This document shows positions 32,178 through 40,402 of a stretch of 64,000 bases of DNA, one piece after another. Under the pieces are notes generated by a model. That model was not told the DNA's origin, did not search any database, and worked only from the letters and a program-made list of their open reading frames with translations. The stretch is from Gordonia phthalatica. Lineage in GTDB: Bacteria; Actinomycetota; Actinomycetes; Mycobacteriales; Mycobacteriaceae. Both the position numbers and the translations under genes were made by a program. The stretch covers positions 3,596,001 to 3,660,000 of the forward strand of contig NZ_CP011853.1 of NCBI RefSeq assembly GCF_001305675.1, in the 5' to 3' direction. Each line of letters begins with the position of its first letter. Position 1 is the stretch's first letter.

Positions 32178-33785
32178 TCACGAGCGTGAACGACGGGACT
32201 TCTTGCGCGGCGGAGGCAGCGTCCCCTCCGCACGCAGCTGAGCGGCGTGCGCGGCCAGCGCATCCACCAGTTCGATGATCGAGGCGTTCTCCGGGCGGAC
32301 GTCCACGCGGAGCCCGAACTCGATCGCCGTCTCGGCCGTCTTGGGGCCGATGCACGCGACGATGGTCCGCGCGTGCGGCTTGCCCGCGATGCCGACCAGG
32401 TTGCGGACCGTGGAACTCGAGGTGAAGCAGACCGCGTCGAAGCCGCCGGTCTTGATCATCTCGCGGGTCTCGGCGGGCGGCGGAGCAGCCCGAACGGTGC
32501 GGTAGGCGGTGACGTCGTCGATCTCCCAGCCGCGGTCGCGCAAACCCTCCGAGAGCGTCTCGGTGGCGATGTCGGCGCGCGGCAGCAGGACGCGGTCCAC
32601 CGGGTCGAAGACCTCGTCGTACGGCGGGAACACCTCCAGCAGCCCCAGCGAGCTCTGCTCGCCGGTCGGGAGCAGTTCGGGCTCCACACCGAACGAGCGG
32701 ACCTTGGCCGCGGTGCCCTCGCCGACGCAGGCGATCTTGACGCCGGAGAAGGCGCGGGCGTCGAGACCGAACTCGGCGAACTTGTCCCACACGGCGCGGA
32801 CCGCGTTGGTGGAGGTGAAGACCACCCACTGGTAGCGGCCGTCGACGAGGCCCTTGACGGCGCGCTCCATCTGCGCGGGGCTGCGCGGCGGCTCCACCGC
32901 GATGGTCGGCACCTCCTTCGGAATGGCACCGTGCGAGACGAGCCGCTCGCTCATGTCGACGGCCTGCTCCTTGGTGCGCGGCACCAGGACGGTCCAGCCG
33001 TAGAGGGCCCGCGACTCCCACCAGGAGAACTTGCCGCGCTGGTTGACGATCTTGCCGACGGTGACGATCAGCGGTCCGGTGAGGGCGTTGCCCTTCTCGT
33101 TGACGGTCGCGAGGGTGGCCTCGATGGTGCGCTGCGTGCAGGTGGTGCCGTTGACGGTGATCGCGACGGGCGTCTGCGCCGCCAGGCCGTGCTCGGTCAG
33201 CTCGCTGGCCAGCTCGGCCAGGTGCGCCGACGTGGCGTGCAGGACCAGCGGTCCGGGCGCTGCGGCGAGCGCGGCCCAGTCGATGTCGCCGCGGACGTCG
33301 GCGACGGTGTGCCCGGAGCCGAGGGGCATGCCCGCGAAGCTCGGGACGGCCGACGACGACGGGATGCCGGGCAGCACCTCGAACGGGACGCTGGTGCGGG
33401 CCACGGCGGTCACCTCGGCGAGCACGGCGTCCGAGCACATCGGGTCGCCCGCGACGACGCGGACCACGTTGACCCCGGTCTTGGCTTCGGCGACGAGGGT
33501 CTTCGCGACCTGCGTCGGATCACCGAGCGCAGGCCTGGTGACCTCGGGTGCCTCCGCGGCCTGTTCGGCGGCGGCCTTGCGGCCGGCGCGCGTCGGTGCG
33601 GGCTCGGCGGCGGCGTGCGCCGAACCGATCACCGCGAGAACACCGGCCGGCACGTCCGGGTCCACGTACGCGCTCGTCGCGTTCACCAGGACTTGTTGTG
33701 CTCGCACGGTCAGCAGATCTGGATTTCCGGGACCCGACCCCACGAACAGGATCCGGCCAGGATTAGCATTCTTCGTACGGCTCAT
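32178..33785 (-). CDS. hemD: Uroporphyrinogen-III C-methyltransferase / uroporphyrinogen-III synthase fusion
   Basis: 535 residues. The N-terminal half is a SUMT/CobA-type methylase (Phe-Val-Gly-Ser-Gly-Pro-Gly-Asn-Pro-Asp-Leu-Leu-Thr; Val-Val-Ala-Gly-Asp-Pro; Pro-Gly-Ile-Pro-Ser-Ser). The C-terminal half (~residues 255-520) is a HemD domain (Trp-Val-Val-Phe-Thr-Ser-Thr-Asn-Ala-Val; Ala-Cys-Val-Gly-Glu-Gly-Thr-Ala). The N-terminal methylase has an ~25-residue Ala-rich insert near residue 60. Such fusions are normal in actinobacterial heme operons; whether the methylase part is active is uncertain. Gap to hemC is 102 bp. Confidence 0.93.
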   Translation of the reverse strand: MSRTKNANPGRILFVGSGPGNPDLLTVRAQQVLVNATSAYVDPDVPAGVLAVIGSAHAAAEPAPTRAGRKAAAEQAAEAPEVTRPALGDPTQVAKTLVAEAKTGVNVVRVVAGDPMCSDAVLAEVTAVARTSVPFEVLPGIPSSSAVPSFAGMPLGSGHTVADVRGDIDWAALAAAPGPLVLHATSAHLAELASELTEHGLAAQTPVAITVNGTTCTQRTIEATLATVNEKGNALTGPLIVTVGKIVNQRGKFSWWESRALYGWTVLVPRTKEQAVDMSERLVSHGAIPKEVPTIAVEPPRSPAQMERAVKGLVDGRYQWVVFTSTNAVRAVWDKFAEFGLDARAFSGVKIACVGEGTAAKVRSFGVEPELLPTGEQSSLGLLEVFPPYDEVFDPVDRVLLPRADIATETLSEGLRDRGWEIDDVTAYRTVRAAPPPAETREMIKTGGFDAVCFTSSSTVRNLVGIAGKPHARTIVACIGPKTAETAIEFGLRVDVRPENASIIELVDALAAHAAQLRAEGTLPPPRKKSRRSRS

Positions 33786-33887
33786 GCGTTCGCACTCTCC
33801 TGCCCCGCCCCCGGGGCTGCAGTTCGTTCCTACCCCGCCACAGCGGGATAAAGGTTCTCCTGCGCGAGTTCGGTCACGCCGCGGCTT

Positions 33888-34856
33888 CTAGGCCCTCTTG
33901 GGCACCAGAGGTGCGGCGCCGAGCTCGAGCAGTTCGGCGGCGAGATTCCTTCCGAGTTCGTCGGCCCGTTCGACGGGGCCCACCGCCGAAGCGCGGATCG
34001 TCTCCGATCCGTCCTCGGCCGCCACCACCGCGCGGAGCGACAGTTCGGCGAAGATGCGCCCGTCCTCGTCGATCGACTCGACCACCTCTGCCAGCGCACC
34101 GACGGGAGCGGTGCACCCGGCCTCCAGGGCCGCGAGTACCGCACGCTCGGCGTCAACCGCTGCGCGGGTGGACGGATCGTCCAACTCGGCGAGAATTCTC
34201 ACCAGTTCGGCATCATCGGAACGACATTCCACCGCTAGGGCGCCCTGCGCCGGCGCTGACAGCATGACCAACGGGTCAAGTGCCTCGGTGACGGCGTCGG
34301 CTCTGCCGATCCGCACCAGTCCGGCCCGGGCTACCACAATCGCGTCCAGCTCACCGCTCGCGACTTTGCCCAACCGAGAATCAAGGTTGCCTCTTAGGGG
34401 GCGAATTTCCAAACCGAGACCCAGTGCTCTAAGCTGCGCGGCGCGCCGCGGCGACGACGTGCCGATCACGGAGCCCGACGGGAGCTCGCCGAGGACCATG
34501 CCACCCTTGCTGACCAGCGCATCTCGGGGATCGACGCGGGTCGGAACGGCCCCCATCGTGAAGTCGGCCTCGGGTTCGGTCGGCAGATCCTTGTACGAGT
34601 GGATCGCGACGTCGCACTCCCCCGCGCGCAGGGCCTGACGGATGGCGGTCGTGAACACGCCGACGCCGATCTGCGCCACGGGGGCGGTCGAGGTGTCGCC
34701 CGCCGTGGTGATGATGACCAGTTCGGCCGGGTGACCGTTGGCGGTCAGCCGATCCGCGATGTCCTGGGCCTGCGTGGTCGCCAGCTGCGAACCGCGTGTG
34801 CCGATCCGGATGGTCCCGCCCGAGTAGCCGACGGGTCGGTCCGCGGAGTCTTGCAC
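33888..34856 (-). CDS. hemC: Hydroxymethylbilane synthase (porphobilinogen deaminase)
   Basis: 322 residues, GTG start at 34856. Conserved segments: Ile-Gly-Thr-Arg-Gly-Ser-Gln-Leu-Ala near the start, His-Ser-Tyr-Lys-Asp-Leu-Pro-Thr, Thr-Ser-Ser-Pro-Arg-Arg-Ala-Ala-Gln-Leu and Arg-Gly-Asn-Leu-Asp-Ser-Arg. The dipyrromethane cofactor cysteine lies in Leu-Glu-Ala-Gly-Cys-Thr-Ala-Pro-Val-Gly. It links four porphobilinogens into hydroxymethylbilane. It follows hemA by 59 bp in the same direction. Confidence 0.95.
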   Translation of the reverse strand: MQDSADRPVGYSGGTIRIGTRGSQLATTQAQDIADRLTANGHPAELVIITTAGDTSTAPVAQIGVGVFTTAIRQALRAGECDVAIHSYKDLPTEPEADFTMGAVPTRVDPRDALVSKGGMVLGELPSGSVIGTSSPRRAAQLRALGLGLEIRPLRGNLDSRLGKVASGELDAIVVARAGLVRIGRADAVTEALDPLVMLSAPAQGALAVECRSDDAELVRILAELDDPSTRAAVDAERAVLAALEAGCTAPVGALAEVVESIDEDGRIFAELSLRAVVAAEDGSETIRASAVGPVERADELGRNLAAELLELGAAPLVPKRA

Positions 34857-34915
34857 GATGTCGTCCTGTCCTTTGAGGGTTACTTCCGCTGCATCCGCTC
34901 CTGGGGGGGAGAGGC

Positions 34916-36253
34916 TCAGTGCAGCTTGTCGATTCCGGCTTCCGGCGCCGAAACAGCTTCGGCCGAACCGGGTTTCAGTTCAAAGAGTTCGCGGAGGGCT
35001 TCGGCGTAGTGGTCGCCGCGGCCCGTCGACGCGAGCTGCTTCACGCGCACGGTCGGCGCGTGCAGGAGCTTGTCCGCGACGCGTCGCACCGTCTTGGCGA
35101 CCTCGTCGCGCTGGGTGTCGTCCAGGTCGGTCAGGCGGCCCTGTAGGCGCAGGATCTCGGCTTCGACGACCTCGGCGGCACGACGGCGCAGGGCGGCCAC
35201 GGTGGGAGTCACTTCGGCCTGCCGCTGCGCGGCGAGATACTCGGCCAGTTCGCCGGAGACGATGTCGCGGGCGGCCAGGGTGTCGGCTTCGGCGGCGCGG
35301 GCGCGCTCGTCGCCGCGCAGCCTCTCGATGTCGACGATGTGCACGCCCGGCAGCCTGCCCGCGGTCGGATCCACGTCGCGCGGGAGACCGAGATCGCAGA
35401 TCAGCAGCGGCGCGGTGTTGGTGCGCCTGGTGAGGGCCGAGTGGACGTCGCCGACCTGGACCACCGAGCTGATGGAGCCGGTGCAGGTGACCACGATGTC
35501 GACGTCGGCCATCGCGGCGGCGAGGTCGTCGAAGGTCGCTCCACGCGCCGTGATGCCGTACTTCTCGGCGACCGTCGCGGCCACCTCGTCGGCGCGGGCC
35601 GCGGTGCGGTTGACGACGGTGATGTCGGTGACGCCGTCGTGCGCCAGTTCGCTGGTCGCGAGGGAGCCCATGGCGCCGGCGCCGATGACGGCGGCCGACC
35701 GCATCGGCGGATGGTCGGTGCCGCGGATGCTCGCGGCGCGGCCGACGGCGACGGACACGACGGACGCACCGGCGCGGTCGATCCCGGTCTCGGTGTGCAC
35801 CCGCTTGCCGACACGGAGCGCCTTCTGCGCCAGTTCGTGGAGGGTGCTGCCCGCCGTCTGGTTGGTGTCGGCGTCGGAGTACGCGGTCCGGATCTGGCCG
35901 AGGATCTGCTGCTCGCCGACCACCAGCGAATCCAGGCCGGCGGCGACGGTGAACAGATGCTCGACGGCGGCCTCGGAGTACCGGACGTAGGCGTGATCGG
36001 TGAGTTCGGCCACCGACAGCCCGCTGTGGTCGCCGATCACCTGGCCGACGGCTTCGAGGGCCGGGTGGAAGGCGTCGACGACGGCGTAGATCTCGACGCG
36101 GTTGCAGGTGGAGACGAGCATCGCCTCGGACACGGTGTGGGAGGAGAGGAGAGCGTCGACCAGCTTGGGACGGTCGTCGTCGGAGACGGAGAGTCGTTCG
36201 AGGAGGGATACCGGAGCGCTCCGATGGGACACGCCGAACAACAACACACTCAC
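34916..36253 (-). CDS. hemA: Glutamyl-tRNA reductase
   Basis: 445 residues from a GTG at 36253, chosen because GGAGG precedes it by 9 nt and Ser-Val-Leu-Leu-Phe-Gly-Val-Ser-His-Arg-Ser-Ala-Pro is the conserved N-terminus. The catalytic cysteine is in Val-Ser-Thr-Cys-Asn-Arg-Val-Glu-Ile-Tyr. A NADPH domain (Val-Ile-Gly-Ala-Gly-Ala-Met-Gly) and a C-terminal dimerisation helix follow. It reduces Glu-tRNA to glutamate-1-semialdehyde, the first committed step of heme synthesis, and heads the operon hemA-hemC-hemD-hemB. Confidence 0.95.
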   Translation of the reverse strand: MSVLLFGVSHRSAPVSLLERLSVSDDDRPKLVDALLSSHTVSEAMLVSTCNRVEIYAVVDAFHPALEAVGQVIGDHSGLSVAELTDHAYVRYSEAAVEHLFTVAAGLDSLVVGEQQILGQIRTAYSDADTNQTAGSTLHELAQKALRVGKRVHTETGIDRAGASVVSVAVGRAASIRGTDHPPMRSAAVIGAGAMGSLATSELAHDGVTDITVVNRTAARADEVAATVAEKYGITARGATFDDLAAAMADVDIVVTCTGSISSVVQVGDVHSALTRRTNTAPLLICDLGLPRDVDPTAGRLPGVHIVDIERLRGDERARAAEADTLAARDIVSGELAEYLAAQRQAEVTPTVAALRRRAAEVVEAEILRLQGRLTDLDDTQRDEVAKTVRRVADKLLHAPTVRVKQLASTGRGDHYAEALRELFELKPGSAEAVSAPEAGIDKLH

Positions 36254-36429
36254 AACGACAAGCCTCCCGCCCGGGGGTTCCGGGAGCATCCTGATGCCCC
36301 GCAGACCACCTACCGGCGCTCTCTCCTCTTCCGAACTCGACCGGATGACCGAGTGGACATATCTTTCAGGCTAGATCAACCGCACCGACGAATGCACGCC
36401 ACCTCGGTGTGGTGCCGACCGCTGCGGCC

Positions 36430-36690
36430 TCAGCGAAGACCTTCCAGGTCGCGGCGCAGACGCGGCTCGTCTACCTCCCAGTAGCTGTGCTCGACGCCGT
36501 TGACGACGACCACCGGGACCCGGTCCCCGTACTCGGCGCGCGGCAGCGGATCCCCCGCGTCTGCACGCTGATCGACGTCGACGACCGTCGCGGTGAGACC
36601 GAAGTCGGCGAGGATCCGGGTCAGGTCGGTCTCGGCGCGGGCGCACATCGCGCAGCCTGCGCGCGACATCAGTTCGATCGCTGCATCCAT
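36430..36690 (-). CDS. Glutaredoxin-like CXXC protein (Rv0508-like)
   Basis: 86 residues from the ATG at 36690; an in-frame GTG at 36714 is an alternative. A thioredoxin-fold strand is followed by Arg-Ala-Gly-Cys-Ala-Met-Cys-Ala-Arg, a CXXC active site at residues ~13-16, then Val-Pro-Val-Val-Val-Val-Asn-Gly with the cis-proline. The family (DUF836/glutaredoxin 2) is found next to SerB-like HAD and hemA genes in mycobacteria. Probably a thiol-disulfide reductase. It is divergent from the HAD gene. Confidence 0.82.
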   Translation of the reverse strand: MDAAIELMSRAGCAMCARAETDLTRILADFGLTATVVDVDQRADAGDPLPRAEYGDRVPVVVVNGVEHSYWEVDEPRLRRDLEGLR

Positions 36691-36819
36691 GTCCGCGAGT
36701 GTAGGAGAACTCACGGGTGTGACCGACGTCCACGCTCGACGCCGTCCACAAGGAGGCCGGGTGTCGGACTCCCGCGATAGGCTGGACCCCAATCGTTTCC
36801 ACGGCGAAGGAGGTGGCCT

Positions 36820-37986
36820 GTGAGCCGCGATTCGATGGACCGTTCCGACTCGGACGACGAGGTGTTCACCGATTCCGACGACGAGGCGCTGACGCCCGAC
36901 GAGGCCGACGAATTGGTCGAGCATCTCGCGGAGGGCGCCGAGTTGGAGGCCGAGCAGTTCGACGTCGAGCATCCCGAGGAGGTCCTGGAGGACCGCGACG
37001 GCGGCATCCTCGACGGTCCCGACGCCGAGGCCGAGGGCGACGACGCGACCGAGCCGGGCGAGGACCGCCGCGTCGGCGAGTGGCTCACCGAGCGCGCGGG
37101 CCGGTTCCGTCAGACCGCCGGCGAGCTCCGCCAGGTTCTCGCCGGTGAGGCCTCCGCGAAGGCTGCGATCGAGTCCCTGCGCGCCCGCACCCCGGACTCC
37201 GCGGACGGTCAGGTCACCGACCTCACCGCCGCCGCGTTCTTCGACGTCGACAACACCCTGGTGCACGGCGCGTCGATCGTCTTGTTCGCCCGCGGCCTGG
37301 CGTCGCGGAACTACTTCTCCTACTCGGACATCATGGAGTTCGCCTGGCAGCAGGCCAAGTTCCGGATCACCGGCAAGGAGAACGCCGACGACGTCGCGGA
37401 GGGCAAGGACAAGGCGCTGTCGTTCATCGCGGGTCGGGAGACCGCCGAGCTGGTTCAGCTGGGCGAGGAGATCTACGACGAGTACATCGCCGACAAGATC
37501 TGGCCCGGCACCGCGGCCCTCGCGCAGCGCCACCTGGACGCGGGTCAACAGGTGTGGCTGGTGACGGCCACCCCGCTCGAGTTGGCGCAGACCATCGCGA
37601 AGCGTCTCGGTCTCACGGGTGCGCTCGGCACCGTCGCCGAGAGCGTCGACGGCGTGTTCACCGGCCGACTGGTCGGCGACATCCTGCACGGCCCGGGCAA
37701 GGCGCACGCCGTCCGCACCATCGCCGTCCGCGAGGGTTTGAACTTGAAGCGCTGCACCGCGTACTCGGACTCGCACAACGACGTCCCGATGCTCTCCCTG
37801 GTCGGCACCGCGGTCGCGATCAACCCCGACGCCGATCTCCGCGAGATCGCCCGCGTCCGCGGTTGGGAGCAGTACGACTTCCGCACCGCCCGCAAGGCCG
37901 CCAAGTACGGCATGCAGACCGCCATGGTCCTCGGCGCCGCCGGCGGTGCCGCCGCCGTCGCCACGAAGGTCCTCCGCCGCGCCTGA
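36820..37986 (+). CDS. HAD-IB family phosphatase (SerB1-like)
   Basis: 388 residues, GTG start with GGAGG 6 nt before. The first ~110 residues are strongly acidic and likely disordered. The HAD core begins with Phe-Phe-Asp-Val-Asp-Asn-Thr-Leu (catalytic Asp ~142), followed by motif II Val-Thr-Ala-Thr-Pro and motif IV Tyr-Ser-Asp-Ser-His-Asn-Asp-Val-Pro-Met. A C-terminal hydrophobic stretch may touch the membrane. M. tuberculosis SerB1 (Rv0505c) is at the same locus; its phosphoserine phosphatase role is not firmly shown. Typical HAD-IB C-terminus. Confidence 0.85.
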   Translation: MSRDSMDRSDSDDEVFTDSDDEALTPDEADELVEHLAEGAELEAEQFDVEHPEEVLEDRDGGILDGPDAEAEGDDATEPGEDRRVGEWLTERAGRFRQTAGELRQVLAGEASAKAAIESLRARTPDSADGQVTDLTAAAFFDVDNTLVHGASIVLFARGLASRNYFSYSDIMEFAWQQAKFRITGKENADDVAEGKDKALSFIAGRETAELVQLGEEIYDEYIADKIWPGTAALAQRHLDAGQQVWLVTATPLELAQTIAKRLGLTGALGTVAESVDGVFTGRLVGDILHGPGKAHAVRTIAVREGLNLKRCTAYSDSHNDVPMLSLVGTAVAINPDADLREIARVRGWEQYDFRTARKAAKYGMQTAMVLGAAGGAAAVATKVLRRA

Positions 37987-38027
37987 CCCCCGTCCACGGC
38001 AGACGCATCTGTCCACGGGAGACGCAT

Positions 38028-38134
38028 CTGCGTGATTTCCACGTGTCTGCGTCTCCCGCCGACGCTTGCGTCGTCCCGGACGACGCAGATGTCGGTGGCA
38101 GACGCGGATGGTGTCGTGGGGAGACGCAGACACG
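38028..38134. repeat. Terminal inverted repeat L2 of nuclease-like cassette 2
   Basis: By hand alignment the ~101 bp at 38028-38128 match the reverse complement of 39128-39229 with ~8 differences. The unit itself is palindromic: outer stem 38042-38057 with 38119-38134, inner stem of CCGAC..TGCGTCGTCC with its complement. Two direct repeats containing AGACGCATCTG lie just outside at 37999-38033. The region lies between the HAD stop (37986) and the nuclease-like gene start (38186). Confidence 0.85.
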
Positions 38135-38185
38135 CCGACAAGGCCCGATTTGGAACCGGTCCGGCTCCGCGTGCGTCCAATCAGC

Positions 38186-39127
38186 ATGTGGATCAAAGAT
38201 GAGCACGGGCTGATTTGGCGAAACCGGAATCTCGATGCGGGGATCACCGAACGACGGTTACGAGCGGCACTGCGGAGTGGTGAGCTCGTCGCCGTCGGAC
38301 GCGGGGTCGCCGCGGAGACTGCGACTCTCGGCGACACTCCGTGGAAGCAAGCGACCGAGCGTTACCGACTGGCCTGCATCGCTGCGGCGATCGAGATCGG
38401 GCACGACGACCCGAAGGCCCTCAGCCACGAGTCCGCGGCCGCAGTCCTGGGTCTCCCGCTCCTCAAACCCCGTCGCGATCGGATCCACCTGACCAACGGC
38501 CGGAGCAGCGGAGGCGTGGTCCGCCCCAACCGCGTCATCCACCACGGCCTGCTCCCCGACGAGGACGTCGTCGAGGTCTGCGGAATCAGGGTCACGAGTC
38601 CGGCTCGCACCGCGATTGACCTCGCGCTTCACATGCCGGACTTCGCCCGAACCCTGACCGTCCTCGACAGCGCCTTGCGGATGAAGGTGAACCGCCTCGA
38701 ACTCGAAGAACGGCTGGCCTGTCAGAAGCGCAACGTGGTCGCGGCCCGGCATGCACTGGGTTTCGCAAACGGGCTGTCGGCCAACCCCGGCGAATCCTGG
38801 GGCCGGGCGCAGATGATCACCGAGAACCTGCCGGTGCCGACTCTGCAATTCGAGTACCCGTTGCGGACCGGGAGACTCGCCATCGTCGACTACGACTGGG
38901 ACGGGATCCTCGTCGGAGAATTCGACGGCTTCGTCAAGTACCAGCGCGAGACCCGCAGGCCGGGGCAGACCGTCGAAGAGGCCGTCTTCGAGGAGAAGCG
39001 CCGCGAGGACGCCCTCCGAGACCTCGGCCTGGACGTCGTGCGGTGGATCTGGGCAGACCTCGAAAACTACCGGCTGGTCCCGCTGCTCGTCAGCAAACTG
39101 AAGCGCAACGGGATCCTCGTCGCCTAG
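38186..39127 (+). CDS. Winged-helix plus Vsr/DUF559-like nuclease-domain protein, cassette 2
   Basis: 313 residues from the ATG at 38186. The N-terminal ~90 residues have the winged-helix pattern (Ile-Thr-Glu-Arg-Arg-Leu-Arg-Ala-Ala-Leu-Arg-Ser-Gly, then Val-Gly-Arg-Gly-Val) and Ala-Leu-Ser-His-Glu-Ser-Ala-Ala. The C-terminus has Ile-Val-Asp-Tyr-Asp-Trp-Asp-Gly-Ile-Leu-Val-Gly-Glu-Phe-Asp-Gly, then Glu-Lys-Arg-Arg-Glu-Asp and Val-Val-Arg-Trp-Ile-Trp, the order seen in PD-(D/E)XK proteins of the Vsr/DUF559 kind. It resembles the 27490-28446 protein only distantly. The right inverted repeat begins at the base after its stop. Function unknown. Confidence 0.75.
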   Translation: MWIKDEHGLIWRNRNLDAGITERRLRAALRSGELVAVGRGVAAETATLGDTPWKQATERYRLACIAAAIEIGHDDPKALSHESAAAVLGLPLLKPRRDRIHLTNGRSSGGVVRPNRVIHHGLLPDEDVVEVCGIRVTSPARTAIDLALHMPDFARTLTVLDSALRMKVNRLELEERLACQKRNVVAARHALGFANGLSANPGESWGRAQMITENLPVPTLQFEYPLRTGRLAIVDYDWDGILVGEFDGFVKYQRETRRPGQTVEEAVFEEKRREDALRDLGLDVVRWIWADLENYRLVPLLVSKLKRNGILVA

Positions 39128-39229
39128 TTGCGTCTCCCCACGACACCATCCGCGTCTGCCGCCGACGTCTGCGTCGTCCGGGACGACGCAAGTGTCGGTG
39201 GGAGACGCAAGCACGTGAGAATCACGCAG
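39128..39229. repeat. Terminal inverted repeat R2 of nuclease-like cassette 2
   Basis: Inverted partner of 38028-38128. It begins TTGCGTCTCCCC immediately after the nuclease-like gene TAG and ends 9 bp before the stop of the convergent acyltransferase gene. It has the same internal hairpins (TGCGTCGTCC with GGACGACGCA), so it would also terminate both convergent genes. Confidence 0.85.
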
Positions 39230-39237
39230 ACGGCGGG

Positions 39238-40314
39238 TCAGCCGAAGTAGACGCTGCCGCGGCGGCTGAGCATGCGGAAGAGGGTCTGCTGGATCTCTTC
39301 GCGGACGTGGTCGGTGAGGTCGAAGACGACCATCGGGTCGTCGGCGGCCGACTCGTCGTAGCCGTCGGTGTAGATCGGCTTGCCGAAGTGGATGTGCCAC
39401 TTGGACGGCAGCGGAATCACGCCGAGGGGGCCGAGCCACGGGAACAGCGGAGTGATCGGGAAGTACGGCAGACCCAATGTGCGGGCCAGCGGCTTCAGAT
39501 CGGCGATCATCGGATAGATCTCTTCGGACCCGACGATCGACACCGGGATGATCGGCGCCTTGGTGCGCAACGCGGTCGTGACGAAGCCGCCACGGCCGAA
39601 CCGCTGCAGCTTGTAGCGATCCTTGTAGAGCTTGCCGATCCCCTTGTAGCCCTCCGGCCACACGGCGGTCAGCTCGCCGCGGCGCAGCAGCGCGTCGGCG
39701 TCGTCGTTGCAGGCCAGGGTGGCGCCGATCCGACGCGCCAGGTCGCCGACGACGGGCGCCTCGAACGCCATGTCGGCGGCCAGCAGGCGCAGGTACCGCT
39801 GGTTGGGGTGCTTGTCGCGGACCGCGAGCGAGGTGATCACGGCGTCGATCGGGATCGATCCCGCATGATTGGCGACGAGCAGGCCCGGGCCGGTGGCGGG
39901 CAGGTTCTCGATGCCCGTCACCTCCACGCGGAACCACTTCTCGTACACCTGGCGCACGGCCGGGAACCACACCGACTCGGCGAAGTGGGGGTCGAAGCCG
40001 AACTCGTCGACGGCGAAATCGCCCGTCATCCGCTCGCGGATGAAGCCACTGGTCGCGATGAGCGAATCGGCGATGGCGCCGCGGATCCCGCCCAGGCTGA
40101 ACAGCGGGGAGTTCCGCACCGGCGCCACGGGCGCAGTCGGCTCGTCGTGCAGGTCGATGCCCTCGTGGATCGGCATCACATCGGCGTCGCGCAGGCCGAA
40201 ACCGTCCGTGTTCGGATGGCCGGTGTTCGCCGAACGACGACGCACATTGGGGTCCGTGTAGAGCGCAATGACCTTCGCCGTGCGCGATTCACCCGGTTTC
40301 TCGGCAGCCGCCAT
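39238..40314 (-). CDS. PlsC-like 1-acylglycerol-phosphate acyltransferase (Rv0502-like)
   Basis: 358 residues from the ATG at 40314, behind GGAGGTG. After a ~120-residue extension come the acyltransferase motifs: Asn-His-Ala-Gly-Ser-Ile-Pro-Ile-Asp (block I, HX4D), Trp-Pro-Glu-Gly-Tyr-Lys-Gly (block III) and Pro-Ile-Ile-Pro-Val-Ser-Ile-Val-Gly (block IV). It probably acylates a lipid precursor at the membrane; the acceptor is unknown. The N-terminus Met-Ala-Ala-Ala-Glu-Lys-Pro-Gly-Glu is shared with the small HTH protein at 41945-42187. Confidence 0.85.
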   Translation of the reverse strand: MAAAEKPGESRTAKVIALYTDPNVRRRSANTGHPNTDGFGLRDADVMPIHEGIDLHDEPTAPVAPVRNSPLFSLGGIRGAIADSLIATSGFIRERMTGDFAVDEFGFDPHFAESVWFPAVRQVYEKWFRVEVTGIENLPATGPGLLVANHAGSIPIDAVITSLAVRDKHPNQRYLRLLAADMAFEAPVVGDLARRIGATLACNDDADALLRRGELTAVWPEGYKGIGKLYKDRYKLQRFGRGGFVTTALRTKAPIIPVSIVGSEEIYPMIADLKPLARTLGLPYFPITPLFPWLGPLGVIPLPSKWHIHFGKPIYTDGYDESAADDPMVVFDLTDHVREEIQQTLFRMLSRRGSVYFG

Positions 40315-40402
40315 GGTCAACACCTCCGCTCGGAGCAGTCAGCGGGTCCGAGTGTCCGAACCCTGGAATAGTCGTCCCACATACTACTTCGGCCACCCCC
40401 GT

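Noticed and set aside
31180..33438. 752-residue minus-strand frame
   Set aside because: Only the hemB portion is conserved; the upstream part overlaps the CobA/HemD gene in another frame.
37999..38060. AGACGCATCTG direct repeats as a CRISPR or VNTR locus
   Set aside because: Units are short, irregular and belong to the palindromic repeats of the nuclease-like cassette.
36430..38337. 635-residue minus-strand frame
   Set aside because: Only the last 86 residues are a glutaredoxin-like protein; the remainder is antisense to the HAD gene.
38258..39970. 570-residue minus-strand frame
   Set aside because: It runs antisense to the nuclease-like gene and out of frame with the acyltransferase; no family motif seen.
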